A DNA stretch of 64,000 bases from Siphlonurus alternatus (lineage: Eukaryota > Arthropoda > Insecta > Ephemeroptera > Siphlonuridae), in the NCBI GenBank assembly GCA_949825025.1, contig OX463788.1:31799715-31863714 (forward strand). The letters are read 5' to 3'. The notes under the pieces are model-generated. The model did no database searches. It worked only from the letters and a program-made list of their open reading frames with translations, and was not told the DNA's origin. A program made the position numbers and the translations under genes. Position 1 is the first letter of the stretch. Every line of letters begins with the position of its first letter. This document shows positions 21,305 through 34,001 of this stretch, piece after piece.

Positions 21305-23354
21305 AAGTTAATTCTTTCTCTCCTCCACCTCCTTGTTCTCCACGCCCCTCGTGTGTCCGCCACCCGTCACTCGCGCCTGCCTGGCGGGCTGCTTACTAGC
21401 AGGCGGTCAGTCAGGCACCGTGCCAAGCTTCGGTCCGCAGGTGTCATCTTCTCAATTAGGCACGCTCGCAGCACGCAGCCAGCCACGCAAGACTGACACT
21501 AAATATGAAGCAAGTGCAGCTTTGTCGGTCATTCTAGTAAGTCAAAAACCGGTTGATGCATCTAAATTGTTTTATATTAATATTAGTTTTTCATTTTTAC
21601 GATTTTTTTTTCCTAGAATTAATAATTCCGCGGTTTGCATAGAGTTTGCTGTAACAATGTGGTGGCACAGCGATTTGTTGCATCAAAACCGCAACACTCT
21701 AAATTTAAAATATTTAAAGTAGGAAATTATTGAGAATTTATTATTAAATTTTATTGTTTTGCTGATTCACCACAGATAATTAATTATTTTATGCATCAGG
21801 TGTCGTAAAAATACAAAACTAACAGAGTTATATTATAGTTTTTTTTTTATTATTTTAATTCAAATTTTATGCACTTCTAAACAGATTTTTTTTTCCGTTT
21901 ACTACAAAATTTTTTTTGAAAAGTATGTATGTATATTAATATCATCTATCGTTATAGTATATAAATTACTGCATGAGTTTAGATAAATAAAATTAAATAA
22001 GATTTTTTTATAATGAGAACACCAACTTGTTGTTAAATTATATGGTATAAATTTGTTCCTTGAAAATCGAATTTCAGTTGATCTGCCACAGCTGTACTGA
22101 TTACCTAAAACTGACAAATAAGATAACGTGATAACGGAAATTTCAAGCGTGACTCGAACTCGATCTCAATTACAGTTACACTACTTTCATACTTTACAAT
22201 TTTTTTATATATTTAAAATCACACGTAATTAAGCTGCAATTATCATAATGTTACATCATTTAGAATTTGGTCAACAAAACTTAATATTTTGTTTCTAAAT
22301 TAAGAAATTAAATTATAAAGCCTGTCAAAAACAGATATCATGATAATTATTGTTAAAAATATAACATAGAAAATAAATTGGTAAAAATACAAAATGGAAA
22401 GTAAATAAGATGATAAAATTAGATTTTATGCATGCAAAGCTTTTATGATTATCAATTAGTAATAGCAGATGAAAATAAAATTGAATCATTCAGGCAGCAT
22501 TTATCGATTATGATATTTTTTTATATAAAAAATGTTAATCTCATAAGGTATATAGGCGTAGGGATAAAAATAATGATAATAATGTGATTCTAATTCGCTT
22601 TGTCTTTGCGTGCTGTAAAGTCGGCTCGGCTTAGCTGCTACATGTCATGAGCGGAATCGGAGTTGTTTGCTGGCTTCTCATTGCAGCAAAATTAGCACAC
22701 AGGGTTTCGCCATTTTTTTTTTATTATTTTATTTTTTTTTTACAGCTTATGTTAAATAAGTAAATAAAATGGTGTAGTTTTTTCTAAGGATTAACATTAA
22801 ATAATCTCTTTTTACTTTACATATTATATATAACTTCTTGTTGGTCAGGTATAATGACAACAGAAAACAGCTGTTCGTTAAATAACAATTTTGCAAAATA
22901 AGTAAAACACCATCCAAGTTGAAAACATTACCTTAATTTATTTGTATTGTAATTTTTAGTATAATAAAGTAATTAAATTTTTATGAAGATACTTGTAAGT
23001 TCATCAAATTTAATTATTTGCACGTGAAAACAACAATAACAAAATAATGTAAGCTGTCACACTGTTTTCAAAAAAAAAAAAAAAAAAAAAAATGCTATTC
23101 GCCGCGTTATTTATAAGCAATAACAGTAAACAAATAGAAAACTTCGGGGGGAAAAAATCTTGATGAAGCATTTTGTTTGATTGCTGTATTGTATTAAAAA
23201 GTGTTGCGTCATGAAAAAGGAAATATTGATTCGATCAAAAAATAATTAGATGCAGGTGTAAATAGCACACTTTTGTGACATATTAATATAGTAAAATTAC
23301 TGAATTAAAACTAAACGCAAACAGCATGTTACTTTAAAATAGTATTTTTATATA

Positions 23355-23537
<183 letters not shown>

Positions 23538-24224
23538 ATAAAAACTTTCTGTTGTGAGGGCAGTAATATTAAATTTACCATTGTTTCAGTTTATGATAAT
23601 TGAATTAACTTTTAAAAATATTATTATTACTATATTCTTAATTTTGATATACATCTTTTCATGTTAATGTTTGTTTGTTATTTACATTTTTTTTAAACAT
23701 CAAGTACAAAAAATTACAATAAAAATAGACGCGTTTTCGTTTTACAATTTATTTTTTCTTCAAAGCTTAGCAGATGTTGAATTAAATTTTAAGTAAGCGT
23801 TGATCTAAAATTTGTTAATTTTTCTGTCATACTAACATGACTAATATTTTCTTCAATGGCTTGTATACAAAAATCTCTCATTACATCAATGGAGTAATTG
23901 GTTTGTATTCAATAATTTATGTATTGTTAATAATTTATAGTTCATGAACTGAACATATCTGATAAAAATAACAAGCTTGATTCATTCTATATATTACTAA
24001 AAGCAACAACAACAACTAAATAATTATATATAATTATCCACATTTTCCATTTCACTTTTATATATACTATATTTATAATTATAGAGATAATTAACAGTTA
24101 TGAAATTTGATATGAAATGTTACTGGTGTAATTATGTGGTACAGAAATGTTCCAGTGTGAAATAAAATAAAAATAAAGATCTGAGGCTTACTTTGATGAG
24201 TAGAAGCTGAGAAGCTGCTATATA

Positions 24225-24394
24225 TAATGACGGCGCGCGACTCTGTCTGCGTGACGTTTACTCCCTTCGTCTCAAGGTCAACTCATCGTGTCAATCGTAC
24301 AAAATAGTGTATAAAAATAAACTTCACCACTTTCGTGTTCATCAGATTGGTATATTTTACATTACATAATATATACTAGTCCATTCAATAAGAA
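24225..24394 (+). promoter_or_regulatory. Candidate alternative first exon with TATA box
   Basis: CTATATATAATGACGGCGCG at about 24218 is followed by a short GC-richer stretch. At 24395 lies the strong donor GTAAGTGAG. It could be an alternative leader for the zinc-finger gene. There is no direct evidence of transcription. Confidence 0.3.
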
Positions 24395-25989
24395 GTAAGT
24401 GAGGATTTGTAAACAAGGAAAACTATGTTGAATGCAAATGCAGCCATCACGCCCCGGAAGGAAGAAGGAACTATTGCCAAAGAAGTTCCTTTCCTTTAAC
24501 GTATTTTAAGTCTTTTTCAAGAATAATTTTATTACTTTTAGATTGCATGTCATTACATAAACATGAAAAAAAAAATACTAGTATTAAAAAGGTATAAAAT
24601 TTAGACCAATGAGGTGTACAATATAATAAATACATAACAATTCTAAACGTAACTTTGGAAACGGTGATACGTATAACAGCAATAATGAATTTATTTTATC
24701 AACCTAGAAAATAATTATTAATCATATAAATATACATATGACAAAAAACAGGTATAAAGCAGCTCACTAATATTCATTAATTATTTAAAATTGTTTAATT
24801 GTTTGGTTAATATTTGTTCTCAATTATGTTATTATTCATTGTTTACAGTACGATTTCAATTCCATAATACTATAATTATAAAAAAATGTTTTATGTTAGT
24901 AGTGGATAAATGCTTTGTCACACGGTCAAATATGTTTTTGAAAGGCAGAAGGTTTTGTTATTAATTGACACGAGGCTTTGATCCGCTATAGCCACAAATA
25001 CCAAATCCAGAAATTTACAAAAAATAAATAAATAATACACAAAAATCTACATAAAATGTCCACCGTGTGTACGTAAGTTTTCATTCCTTAAGGAAATTTT
25101 ACACGAAGAATATGAAATTATTAATTTACACCTCTGTTTTTTTTTATCGTTGGGTGGGATGCGCGTGAGCTAGATTATTTTTTTTTTAGGGTGACTGTAG
25201 AGTGCCCTTCCTAACACGATCTCAAAAAATACCAATTTGTGAACATATCTTCGTTTCTTGAAAGTGCAGTATAAAGGGTAACGTTCGTGAAGTTCAGAGT
25301 TGTACACTTTTAAAGTGCAAAGAAAAAAAAAAAAAAAAAAAAAAAATTACGCCTGTACTATAGGCAACCTCTTGAGCATGAAAAAGCAGCAAATAACATA
25401 ATTTACAGGTAATAAAAATGGAAGCTAAAATAAAAGCTACCAATTCCTATTTAATTCGTATCTAGTTTGATATATCAAGAATAGACCTTATCAGTAATAC
25501 GTTATCATTTCTTCGACCAAGTTTATCATTTAATTAAAAAAATGTCAGACTGAAAATATATTAAATTTTAAAAAGGAGTAGTTTTTCGACCAAAATTAAT
25601 ACAAACTATGAACGATGGTGATAATAATGTGCATTATAGATAATATTACAAACTGATAAAACTTTATCTATAGAGCAGTATTAGAGTCTTACTGTTAATA
25701 ATGAAATTTCTTTCGTGTTCATTCGGTAAAATATACATTTTTTTTTTTAGATTTCTTCTTATCTTCTCTCTATTAATTCTGGACTGCATTACAATATTTA
25801 AATATTAATTAAAATAATTAACATTGTGGTGAATGAGTGATGTCAATTTGAAATAAATTAACTTACTCTTCAGATTTAAATTAAGACATTTTTTTATCTT
25901 TTTCCCTTCTAATAATATTGCCATTTCTTTTTGTAATTTCCCCACAGAAGAATGTTAAGTGACGAGTGTGCATTGTGTGTATGTGCAGG

Positions 25990-26207
25990 CTGGCTGCGAG
26001 CTGCAAGGAGCAACCTGCGCGCCCAGCCGCAACGAACACCGTGACCATCAGGAGAGGCAGCTGCTCGAGACGAGTTGCCGTCAACGTTGTCCCCGCATCG
26101 AGAGGAGCTGCAGCCCGCGTGCCGCCGCCGCACCAGCACGTGCATGAGGAGCGGGAGGTGGCGTGTCCCGCCACGCGTCACCTGCTACCAGGGTAGCAAC
26201 CCCCACC
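25990..26207 (+). other. 5' untranslated part of the zinc-finger main exon
   Basis: It begins after the acceptor GTATGTGCAG. The frame of the main protein is closed by TGA at 26145-26147, so translation of the protein must start downstream of that. Open frames here on both strands reflect GC-rich composition. Confidence 0.5.
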
Positions 26208-29200
26208 ATGGACTCACGCACCGAGCCGGTGGCGGGTGTGACCGCCGTGGCCGCGGCAACTCCGGCCCGAATGTCTTTGCTGGAGCGAGCAGCTCCCACG
26301 GCCGCCGCCCTTGCAAGCACACGCACGCCGAACAAGCGACTTATAGCAGCCGCTGCATCACCGTCCGAGACCGAAACCGAGATGATGCAACCGCACAGCA
26401 AGAAGCGCAGGAAACAATCACGACCCATCCGCATCCCAACCCCAACGTCAGCAGAGCTAGCCACGCACTTGGGCTCGCTCAGAGAGGACAACGAGGGCCA
26501 CCGCGAAGACGAGGCCGAGGAGGGCGAGCTAACAGATGCCTCGTCCTACCTGCTACCTCACCAGCTCGCAGATATTTGCTCTAACATTTCCGAGAGTCAT
26601 AAGAAATTTGAATCAGAACGCCACATGGCAATGCATACGTCTCCACAAGCACCTGAATTAAGCGCTGCTTACCCTGATTCCTATCCCAGCAACGCAATGC
26701 AGTCATTGCTTCCCTCGTTGCTCTCGTTCCCCCCTCACTTTCTTCTGCCTATGCTCCCATCGTCCTCACTCCCGTCCTCTCAGCACGGCTCGTCAGGGGG
26801 AGTGGCACCTAGCCAAGGTGCCCCACCTCGCATCTTCAATCTGGAGGCGTACTGCGAGCTCTGCAGCAAAGAGTTTTGCAACAAATACTTTCTTAAGACT
26901 CACAAGGCCAACCGCCATGGTATTTATGTTAAGAGTGGGGACACGCCACCATCAAGTACCACTCCGTTGCCCCCCGTGCACGTCCCAACTAGCACTACCT
27001 CCGATCTTGTCGTTGCGTCTCCCACACCTACCGTTCTAACCGTCCCAGTGAAAACTGTTGCTACAAAACCACCAATAGAATACAAGTCAAGCTGCGATAT
27101 ATGCCACAAGAAATATAACAACGAATATTCTGTAAAACGGCACAAAGCAAAAGTTCATTGGGGGGGTTCTGCGGAGGGCTCTCTTTGCGAGGTGAGTGGA
27201 AGTGAGGAAGCGTCACGACCTCCTTGCAGTCCCGCTAGCGTTGATCCAGAGTCTGCAAATGTAGAAGGTGGTGAAATGAAGCAACTGGAAACGGCTAGGA
27301 GCGTGGAGAGCAGTGGTGAGGACCAGCCTCCCCCTCCTCCACCCCCACCAAGCACATCCCCCTTGTCACCAGGCAGGCTACGCAGACTCGGTGTCATCAA
27401 TGCCGATGCATTCTGTGAAATATGTAGTAAAGAGTATTGTAACAAATATTTCTTAAAAACTCACAAATTAAAACGACATGGTATCATCGTCCGTGACTCT
27501 GATGATTGCAAATCTGTGGAGGGCAAAGTTTTGTCTGGAGGCAGAGCACGAATTTGGGAACAGGGAGGCAGCGTGCAGACGAGTCCACTCAACCTCACGT
27601 TGCACGAGCAGGCCACGTGCAGCAACAGCTCGGACTCAGGTGGTGTGGGTGTGGTGATGACTAGAGAGGGTGGAGCGGCTGACGACGATGACGAGGGATT
27701 GCTTTGCAGCTCATTCCTTCTACCTCACAAACAGGAGCCCTCGTCACCACGGCCAGATGAGAGTGCCGCACCAGATGGTAGAGATCTCAGTGAAGACCTG
27801 CAGAAACTTCAGACCATGCTCCTACAGTTGAACGCCCTCAACGGTACGTCTGTATCGTGCGAAATTTATGGCCAACAACAAACAGAGGGTACCCTTCCAC
27901 TGCGTGAACATATGGAGAACCAACTTAACCTAGAGTCAAACGGAGCAAGGCAGCAAGGTGAGAGGAGCGATTCTCCACATGCCTCGTCCTCCTCGTCACC
28001 CTCGTCACCCTCACACGAGCGCCAACAGCAGGAACAGCTTCGCGTCGACGTGACGTGCCAGTGCGACGTTTGTGGCCAGGACATCTTCCCCAGCTCTATG
28101 ATGGCCCAGCACCTGGCTGATGAACATGGAGTTGCACCGCCAACCCCTCAGCAGCTCATGGCAGACGACGGGGAGGCGACAGACGTCGCGGAGGCCAATA
28201 GCCTCGGGGGCTCCAACATGCCTTTTTACTCGACCAGTTGCTATTGTGACATCTGTAATAAAGAATTGTGTAATAAGTACTTTAAGAAAGTTCATATGCA
28301 AAAAATGCACGGCATTGAAATAAAAGATAATGCTCTTAGTGGAGGTGTACCATGTGACATATGTCATAAACAGCTGTGTAGCAAGTACTTTGTACGCGTC
28401 CATAAACAAAACACTCACGGCATCGTGGACTTAAGTACACCTCCTGGAGCTCCCCCGTCTGGTCGCACGGGGGCAGGCTCTCCTCTGGGTGGACCAGCAG
28501 CCTCACTGCCTCCACCTTCCCCACAAGACGTGTCGCTTAAGCCTGCCGAGGTGGCAGACCTGAGTCACCGCTACTACACGCACTTCAACGTGGTATGTCC
28601 GCTGTGCAGTAGACGCTTCCGCAGCGCCAAATGGCTCAAGGCTCACCTCGTCAACGACCATGCAGACGCAGGCCTCGAGCTAGCACGAGAACTCGAGCCT
28701 AAGCAGCCCACCAGGACGAACAACAAACTTCAACAATCTTCTCTCAGTGAGGACAGTGAGGCACCAGGCAATAACTTGCCCCCACCCCCTCCCCCTCCTC
28801 CACCACCTCCTTTACCAGCGGAGAGTACTACAGCAGCCATGTTATCCAGTTTACTTCGCTGTAGTGATGAACGGTCAGGTGGTAGCAGTTATCATTGCTC
28901 GTACTGCAACTTCGCCACTCCAGTGCTATCTTTGTTGTTCGTCCATGAGCGTTCACATACCGGCCTGCCTGCTGGTCTGCCTACACCCATAGCACGACCT
29001 GCCTTCAGTTGTCACCTTTGTTTTAAGAGCTTTGGCCAAGCAGAGTTGCTGCAACGACACGTGCGTACACACCAGCTGTCCGGACTGCAAGGTGCGGGAG
29101 ATGAACGTCCAGAGGAGCCCGAGGAAGCTGGCGAGTCACGAACCCAACATATTCAACAACGAGAAATCAAAGAGGTACGTGGAGCAGCAGCAGGTCGATA

Positions 29201-29834
29201 CCGCTGTGCACAATGTCACCAACGCTTCCGTACCCGAGACCTCTGGTCTGCTCACATGCAGAGCCATGGCAGCAGTGGTGAGGGTGGTGGAGAACGACCA
29301 GCTGGTCCACCCTACTGCTGTCCTCTGTGTCCATACTCAACTGACGTGTTAGCCACGTTCAAAAAGCACGTCAAACATGAGCACTGGCCTTGTACTGAGG
29401 GCGTGGCCCAGTCTCGCTTATGGCGAAGTCTAGCACAGGTGGAGGTTTCACGCACCTTGCAAGATGCAGCACGAGAGTCTCACGTGCCAGCTACTTACGC
29501 CGTGCCTCAAGCTCCTCCTGAGCACGGTGACCGCTTCATCATGCAGCCGTTCCTCTTGGAGGAGCCGCCGGAGTCGTCGCCGGTCGGGACCCTTCAGCCA
29601 CCCCCGCGCTCTCCTTTAGAAGCATCACCGCCGAAGAGAGAGGAGCCACCCCCACGGTCTCGTTCACCCGCCTCTGCCGGTGGGGACGAGGCCGCCCAAC
29701 AACAGCATACGACGACGGCAGCGACGACGGCTTCATCAGCTGACGGTACATTTGTTCCTTCCTTGGTGTTCCTCCCAGTTCGCGAGAAAGTGTCTGGCAC
29801 GCTTACTGTGTCCTTCACCTTAACGCCCGCTTGA
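26208..29834 (+). CDS. C2H2 zinc-finger protein, eleven fingers, single coding exon
   Basis: The ATG at 26208 sits in CCCACCATGG, a strong initiation context, with an in-frame stop 61 bases upstream. The product has 1208 residues. Fingers begin at Cys 216, 296, 403, 619, 680, 716, 797, 897, 935, 1000 and 1038. Four of them (216, 403, 680, 716) share an unusual core, C-x2-C-x4-C-(N/S)-K-Y-F, and a trailing H-G-I. They look like internal duplications. Long acidic, Pro- and Ser-rich linkers separate the fingers, including poly-Pro runs near 395 and 860, and the N-terminus has a basic KKRRKQ stretch that may be a nuclear signal. The last four fingers are spaced like DNA-binding C2H2 fingers. A nuclear DNA-binding regulator is likely; I do not recognise a named orthologue. 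The lack of introns over 3.6 kb is noteworthy beside the many-exon neighbours. Confidence 0.92.
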   Translation: MDSRTEPVAGVTAVAAATPARMSLLERAAPTAAALASTRTPNKRLIAAAASPSETETEMMQPHSKKRRKQSRPIRIPTPTSAELATHLGSLREDNEGHREDEAEEGELTDASSYLLPHQLADICSNISESHKKFESERHMAMHTSPQAPELSAAYPDSYPSNAMQSLLPSLLSFPPHFLLPMLPSSSLPSSQHGSSGGVAPSQGAPPRIFNLEAYCELCSKEFCNKYFLKTHKANRHGIYVKSGDTPPSSTTPLPPVHVPTSTTSDLVVASPTPTVLTVPVKTVATKPPIEYKSSCDICHKKYNNEYSVKRHKAKVHWGGSAEGSLCEVSGSEEASRPPCSPASVDPESANVEGGEMKQLETARSVESSGEDQPPPPPPPPSTSPLSPGRLRRLGVINADAFCEICSKEYCNKYFLKTHKLKRHGIIVRDSDDCKSVEGKVLSGGRARIWEQGGSVQTSPLNLTLHEQATCSNSSDSGGVGVVMTREGGAADDDDEGLLCSSFLLPHKQEPSSPRPDESAAPDGRDLSEDLQKLQTMLLQLNALNGTSVSCEIYGQQQTEGTLPLREHMENQLNLESNGARQQGERSDSPHASSSSSPSSPSHERQQQEQLRVDVTCQCDVCGQDIFPSSMMAQHLADEHGVAPPTPQQLMADDGEATDVAEANSLGGSNMPFYSTSCYCDICNKELCNKYFKKVHMQKMHGIEIKDNALSGGVPCDICHKQLCSKYFVRVHKQNTHGIVDLSTPPGAPPSGRTGAGSPLGGPAASLPPPSPQDVSLKPAEVADLSHRYYTHFNVVCPLCSRRFRSAKWLKAHLVNDHADAGLELARELEPKQPTRTNNKLQQSSLSEDSEAPGNNLPPPPPPPPPPPLPAESTTAAMLSSLLRCSDERSGGSSYHCSYCNFATPVLSLLFVHERSHTGLPAGLPTPIARPAFSCHLCFKSFGQAELLQRHVRTHQLSGLQGAGDERPEEPEEAGESRTQHIQQREIKEVRGAAAGRYRCAQCHQRFRTRDLWSAHMQSHGSSGEGGGERPAGPPYCCPLCPYSTDVLATFKKHVKHEHWPCTEGVAQSRLWRSLAQVEVSRTLQDAARESHVPATYAVPQAPPEHGDRFIMQPFLLEEPPESSPVGTLQPPPRSPLEASPPKREEPPPRSRSPASAGGDEAAQQQHTTTAATTASSADGTFVPSLVFLPVREKVSGTLTVSFTLTPA

Positions 29835-30240
29835 GGGCCTTGCAGTACCATTGTGGCAAAGCGTGGCGGGTCGAGGAGGGGGAAAGCTACACCTGTGATT
29901 TTTTCATTCCATAACTTGTGTTCCTGTGTTTGGCTCGCCATGTGTTTTTATATATAAAATAACTAGGTTCCTCGCGCTTTGATAAGCCTACTGCTTGCCT
30001 GATAGGTTGTTTGTCTATAGGAGCTCGCAAGTCTGCCGTTGTTGTAGCGTTAAGTAAAGGAGGGTTGTTCCTTATTCCCGTGTCAAGCAGGACGATTGCC
30101 TCCTCCCAAAGTTCCTACAGTCTTGCGACTCCTCGGGTAATTCAGCCTTATCCTATATTATGCTTTTACTCCAATGAAACAAGAAAAAAAAAACTTCACT
30201 CACATCTCTATCAAATTCATATAAATATATAAAATAAATA
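29835..30240 (+). other. Probable 3' untranslated region of the zinc-finger gene
   Basis: After the TGA stop the sequence turns AT-rich. AATAAA near 30231 is the first canonical polyadenylation hexamer on this strand. Longer 3' ends are possible, since more hexamers follow. Confidence 0.4.
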
Positions 30241-30578
30241 TAGCAGCTTGCTCAACTCGCTCTCAGTCAGTTACACCACTAAACACACAAAAACTAAACC
30301 ATTTTACATAAAAAAATTAAACAAAAGAACGTTTTTAATATATTTAATCTGATGTCTGACGATTTTCTGTTAAGACAATATTTTTGGAACTATTTATTTA
30401 TTATTTTTAAATAATCTTCAATAAATACATATTTTGGGCAGTTTGACAGAGTAAAATAATTTTTGCAATGCTTTTTATATTCTTGTACTGTACATTGCTG
30501 CTGACGATACTACCTAACGTTTATAACATTAAAAAAAAAATCGTGACTTCCATCCAAGCTGTCTCGTGAGATACTCAC

Positions 30579-30800
30579 AGGGATTGACAGTGCGGAGATG
30601 CCAAGCCGGTTGCTTGAAGCCAGGTTCCACTTGGAGGAACAGGCGAACGGGCAGGCGGACGAGAGGGCGAGAGCGAGCAGCGAGCATTCAGATAAAAAGA
30701 GAGGGAGGATCGAGCCGGACTGTCGGGGCCGGCGAAGCGAAGGGGAGCCCCCGGATGTAACGTAGAAGCAGAGATGGTGAGCAACACTCCATAATAGAGT
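30579..30800 (-). promoter_or_regulatory. Candidate minus-strand leader exon
   Basis: A GC-rich island ends on the minus strand at TCAATCCCT followed by the donor GTGAGTATC (30578-30570). The frame across it has no known domain, so a non-coding first exon antisense to the zinc-finger gene is the likeliest reading if it is transcribed. Confidence 0.3.
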
Positions 30801-32329
30801 TAACTTTTAATATGCCCTGTCTCTTTCTTTAGTTCGCATGTTATTCATAGTATATTATGATTATTATTATTCTATAGATAATATTATAACTTTTTAATAT
30901 CAAATTTCAAGTGTCAATCAAAATATTGAGTCGGAAAGGACAGGGGGCTTTATGGTTATTTTTGGGCCAAAAAGTGTCGTCATTTTTTCGGGGCCTTCCC
31001 CTGATTCTTTTTTTCCGGCTCAGCTTAAATTCAGGGATGTGTAGAATTATATTTACTATTCATATACAGATAGTTGTCAAAGTTTATTCTTCATCGTATT
31101 TTATTTTCATTCATTTATTTATATATATTTTATTTTTGCTGAAACTAATTACGATAACAGTTTATTAAGCTTAAGAATATATTGTCATGACTTAAAAAAA
31201 TATGTATTTTGTATGGTGGGGAGAAGGGGGGTGCACGCAATGTTGAAGACTGAGGTCATTTAGATGGAAACTCGGCCGAAAATTTAGAGAGAAATATATA
31301 TATAATTATACTAATATACAAAGCACTTGTAAAAACGTGTCAAGAACATGATAAAATTAAGATTTTTATTTATACTAATATTTCAAGCATATTTTTTTTT
31401 TTTCAGTTTAACTTAAAGATGTTAAAATATAATCATATTAAATTTTTAATGAATAATTTTAAATTGTTTTACACAATTTTTGTACGAGTGTTACAAGTGG
31501 TTATATCGTGGCTAGTTGTTATTTAACTGTACGTATTTATATAATATGTGTTGATTCGGTTCCGAGAGTGTCTGTCTGTATGACTGTCTCCCCATCATCA
31601 AGCGTTAATTAACTATCACACTCGGTGTGCTGTTTGTTTGTGAAGTAGCTTGGTATGTATGTAGGTCTGTGCTGTACTGTACGTGTGCCTGCGCCTGTTT
31701 AGCCCAGAAGTGCATGCATGGCATGCAGGCGGGGTTGGGGGGGAGGGGAGAACTCGGCATATATAGGAGCAAAACCGGTGGGTCGCCACTTTATGCAGCA
31801 GACTCTCATTACTCCAAGCATAGGACTGCAAGTGCTAAATAGTCGGCAGCCTGACTCGAGTCGGTACTTGACTCTTTTGCAGCTCTGCAAAACAAGCTAT
31901 AGCGAGTGGTTGGGAGTGAGTGAGCTTATCAGTTAATAAATTAAAATTTATCATTTTACATGTTGCTTCTACATAATATAATATTATTATTATATTTATT
32001 TTTTATTTTTCATACAACTAACGTTCCTCACTATATAATAATAGTACAAAAAAAGGCTAAAAAAAAAGTCATCACGTGCCTTGGAGCAAATTGTAATTGC
32101 AATCCCTAAACAAACTTATTTAAATGAAATATAAGAAAAAAAAAAAAGAAAAGAAAATCATATAAAAAAAACATAAAGGCCATCGATATTAAAAGTTGAA
32201 AATTCCAGTAATGTTTTGCGGTTATATGATTGGAATGTTAAAGATCATACATTGAGTTTGTGGTGATCTTCGGGTGGAGGAGATGACCCTAGGATCAAGC
32301 TATGGGCTTCTTGGTGGACGATCACAACG

Positions 32330-32640
32330 GATTGAAGTGACTATTGCTAGTGGCGTTGTGTAGGCCTGCTGCCGATGTTCCCTCTATGCTTGCTGGCCGG
32401 CCAGCTGGGAGGAACGTCAATCGATAGAGACGGCGGCCGCGGTGGCGGCGGCAAAGTCGGCAGGCAGTAGGCGGGAGGACGGGCGCGGCAAGCAAGCGAG
32501 CGAGCGGCGGCAGGGGTTGCTTCCACCCTCGCGGCCAACCTCGCGCCCCGCCTGCCGCCATCTTACGCTGGACCATGCCATGCTCCACCACTCAGCTTTC
32601 CCTGCTGCTGCTGCCTAGCTATAGAGCTAAGACGTACGTG
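32330..32640. promoter_or_regulatory. GC-rich island with CCGCCATCTT motif
   Basis: A CpG-rich block whose GCCGCCATCTTACG resembles a YY1/Pho-type site common in promoters. A minus-strand frame through it (32322-32591) is compositionally biased and unlike any family I know. Confidence 0.3.
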
Positions 32641-32939
32641 AAAATGGATTTTTTTCCCTTTCTTTTTTTTTTTTTTTTTTTCTTTTTTACCGCAAGGACA
32701 TATTAATAACTTACATCTTCCTTTATCCCCTAGTTCTTACAAACAACGTCATATCTTTGTCCTTGTAAGAATAATTTTACATTTTTATCACCAATTAACT
32801 TAACGTTTAAATGTATCAACATAAATGTGGTTAATTATTTAATATATATATCAAACAATTCAAGAGTAAGGCTATATATTATATCATATATATATATATA
32901 CATAATGACGTTTATTGTTTATTTTGGTTTTATTTTAAT

Positions 32940-33064
32940 TTTGCTGTATATAGTAGTGTACGTGGGTGTGACAAATAAGCGTTCGGTCGGACGGTAGTGA
33001 AGACACAGTGCCACACTCGCACGTCGTTTGTCTGTGCAGTCGTGCGCTGCCACGCACTCATTGT
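32940..33064 (+). promoter_or_regulatory. Candidate TATA promoter and leader exon
   Basis: GCTGTATATAGTAG at about 32943 precedes a GC-richer block by about 30 bases. The block ends at CACTCATTGT followed by the donor GTAAGTAAG (33065). No ATG-initiated frame is evident. It could be a leader for a gene further right, but no splice partner is identified. Confidence 0.35.
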
Positions 33065-33906
33065 GTAAGTAAGATATACAGTGAATCAAATCAAAAGAAA
33101 CGAAGTTTAAAATAATTTATATGTAAATGTTGAAGATAAAATAATATAATTATTATTTATTATTATTCTAGTCTTATAGCAAAAATGATCAAAACAATAT
33201 ATTTAGCAAGAATTGTTAATTAAAATACTTCTTATTGTTGTGTAAATATATATTAACCGTCTCATGCACTTTTATCATTTTTTATTAATTTATTTCATTA
33301 AGAGATTAAAGAGAAAAAAATCAAAAGAATCTTTAGAAATGTTACAAATTGTTTATTATAATACTTTGAACCGTTTAAATAATAAATATTTATATCAAAA
33401 ATACACTAAAAATAAGCATGTATAATTATATAATATATTTTTTGTTAGCTTCAAAGAGCTGTTACAGAATTGGTGTTAAAATTGCTCTCTATATTCTATT
33501 CAACCCTACTTATTTTTGCTGTTTTTGTCAAAGAGATGAGGGAGGACGCGGATAGAAATGAAATCTCCTTTAGTGCATGAAGGGAGAAGCGTGCAGTCAC
33601 CTTTTTTCTTTTTTTTTTTTTTTGGGTGAAAAGGGGGAAATTCGTGGCAAACAGCGCGTGCGGGTAAGGGTTGCGCAAACACCACCGGTTAGTAAGGAGG
33701 AGAACGTGGCTGGCGGGTGTCGATCGTTGTTGTTTTGCTGATGTGGAGGTGGAGGCAGCAACTATAGTCGCGAGCCAAATACAATAAATGTGTGCTCACT
33801 CTCAGCTGCACGGATATTATTGTTATATTGGACTCGTTGGATCACGAGGGACACCTGCCTGCATGGCTGCATGGCTGGCTGCGTGCAGACGAGAGCAAGA
33901 GCGAGT

Positions 33907-33908
<2 letters not shown>

Positions 33909-33997
<89 letters not shown>
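33909..33997. repeat. (TA)n microsatellite
   Basis: About 44 TA units. All the Tyr-Ile open frames around 33.8-34.1 kb come from it. Confidence 0.95.

Positions 33998-34001
<4 letters not shown>

Noticed and set aside
26081..26491. Minus-strand frame over the start of the zinc-finger gene
   Set aside because: It is the antisense shadow of a strongly supported coding exon.
32322..32591. Minus-strand 89-residue frame with MAAGGARGWPRG
   Set aside because: Arg/Pro/Ala bias of a GC island with no splice sites in phase and no family match.
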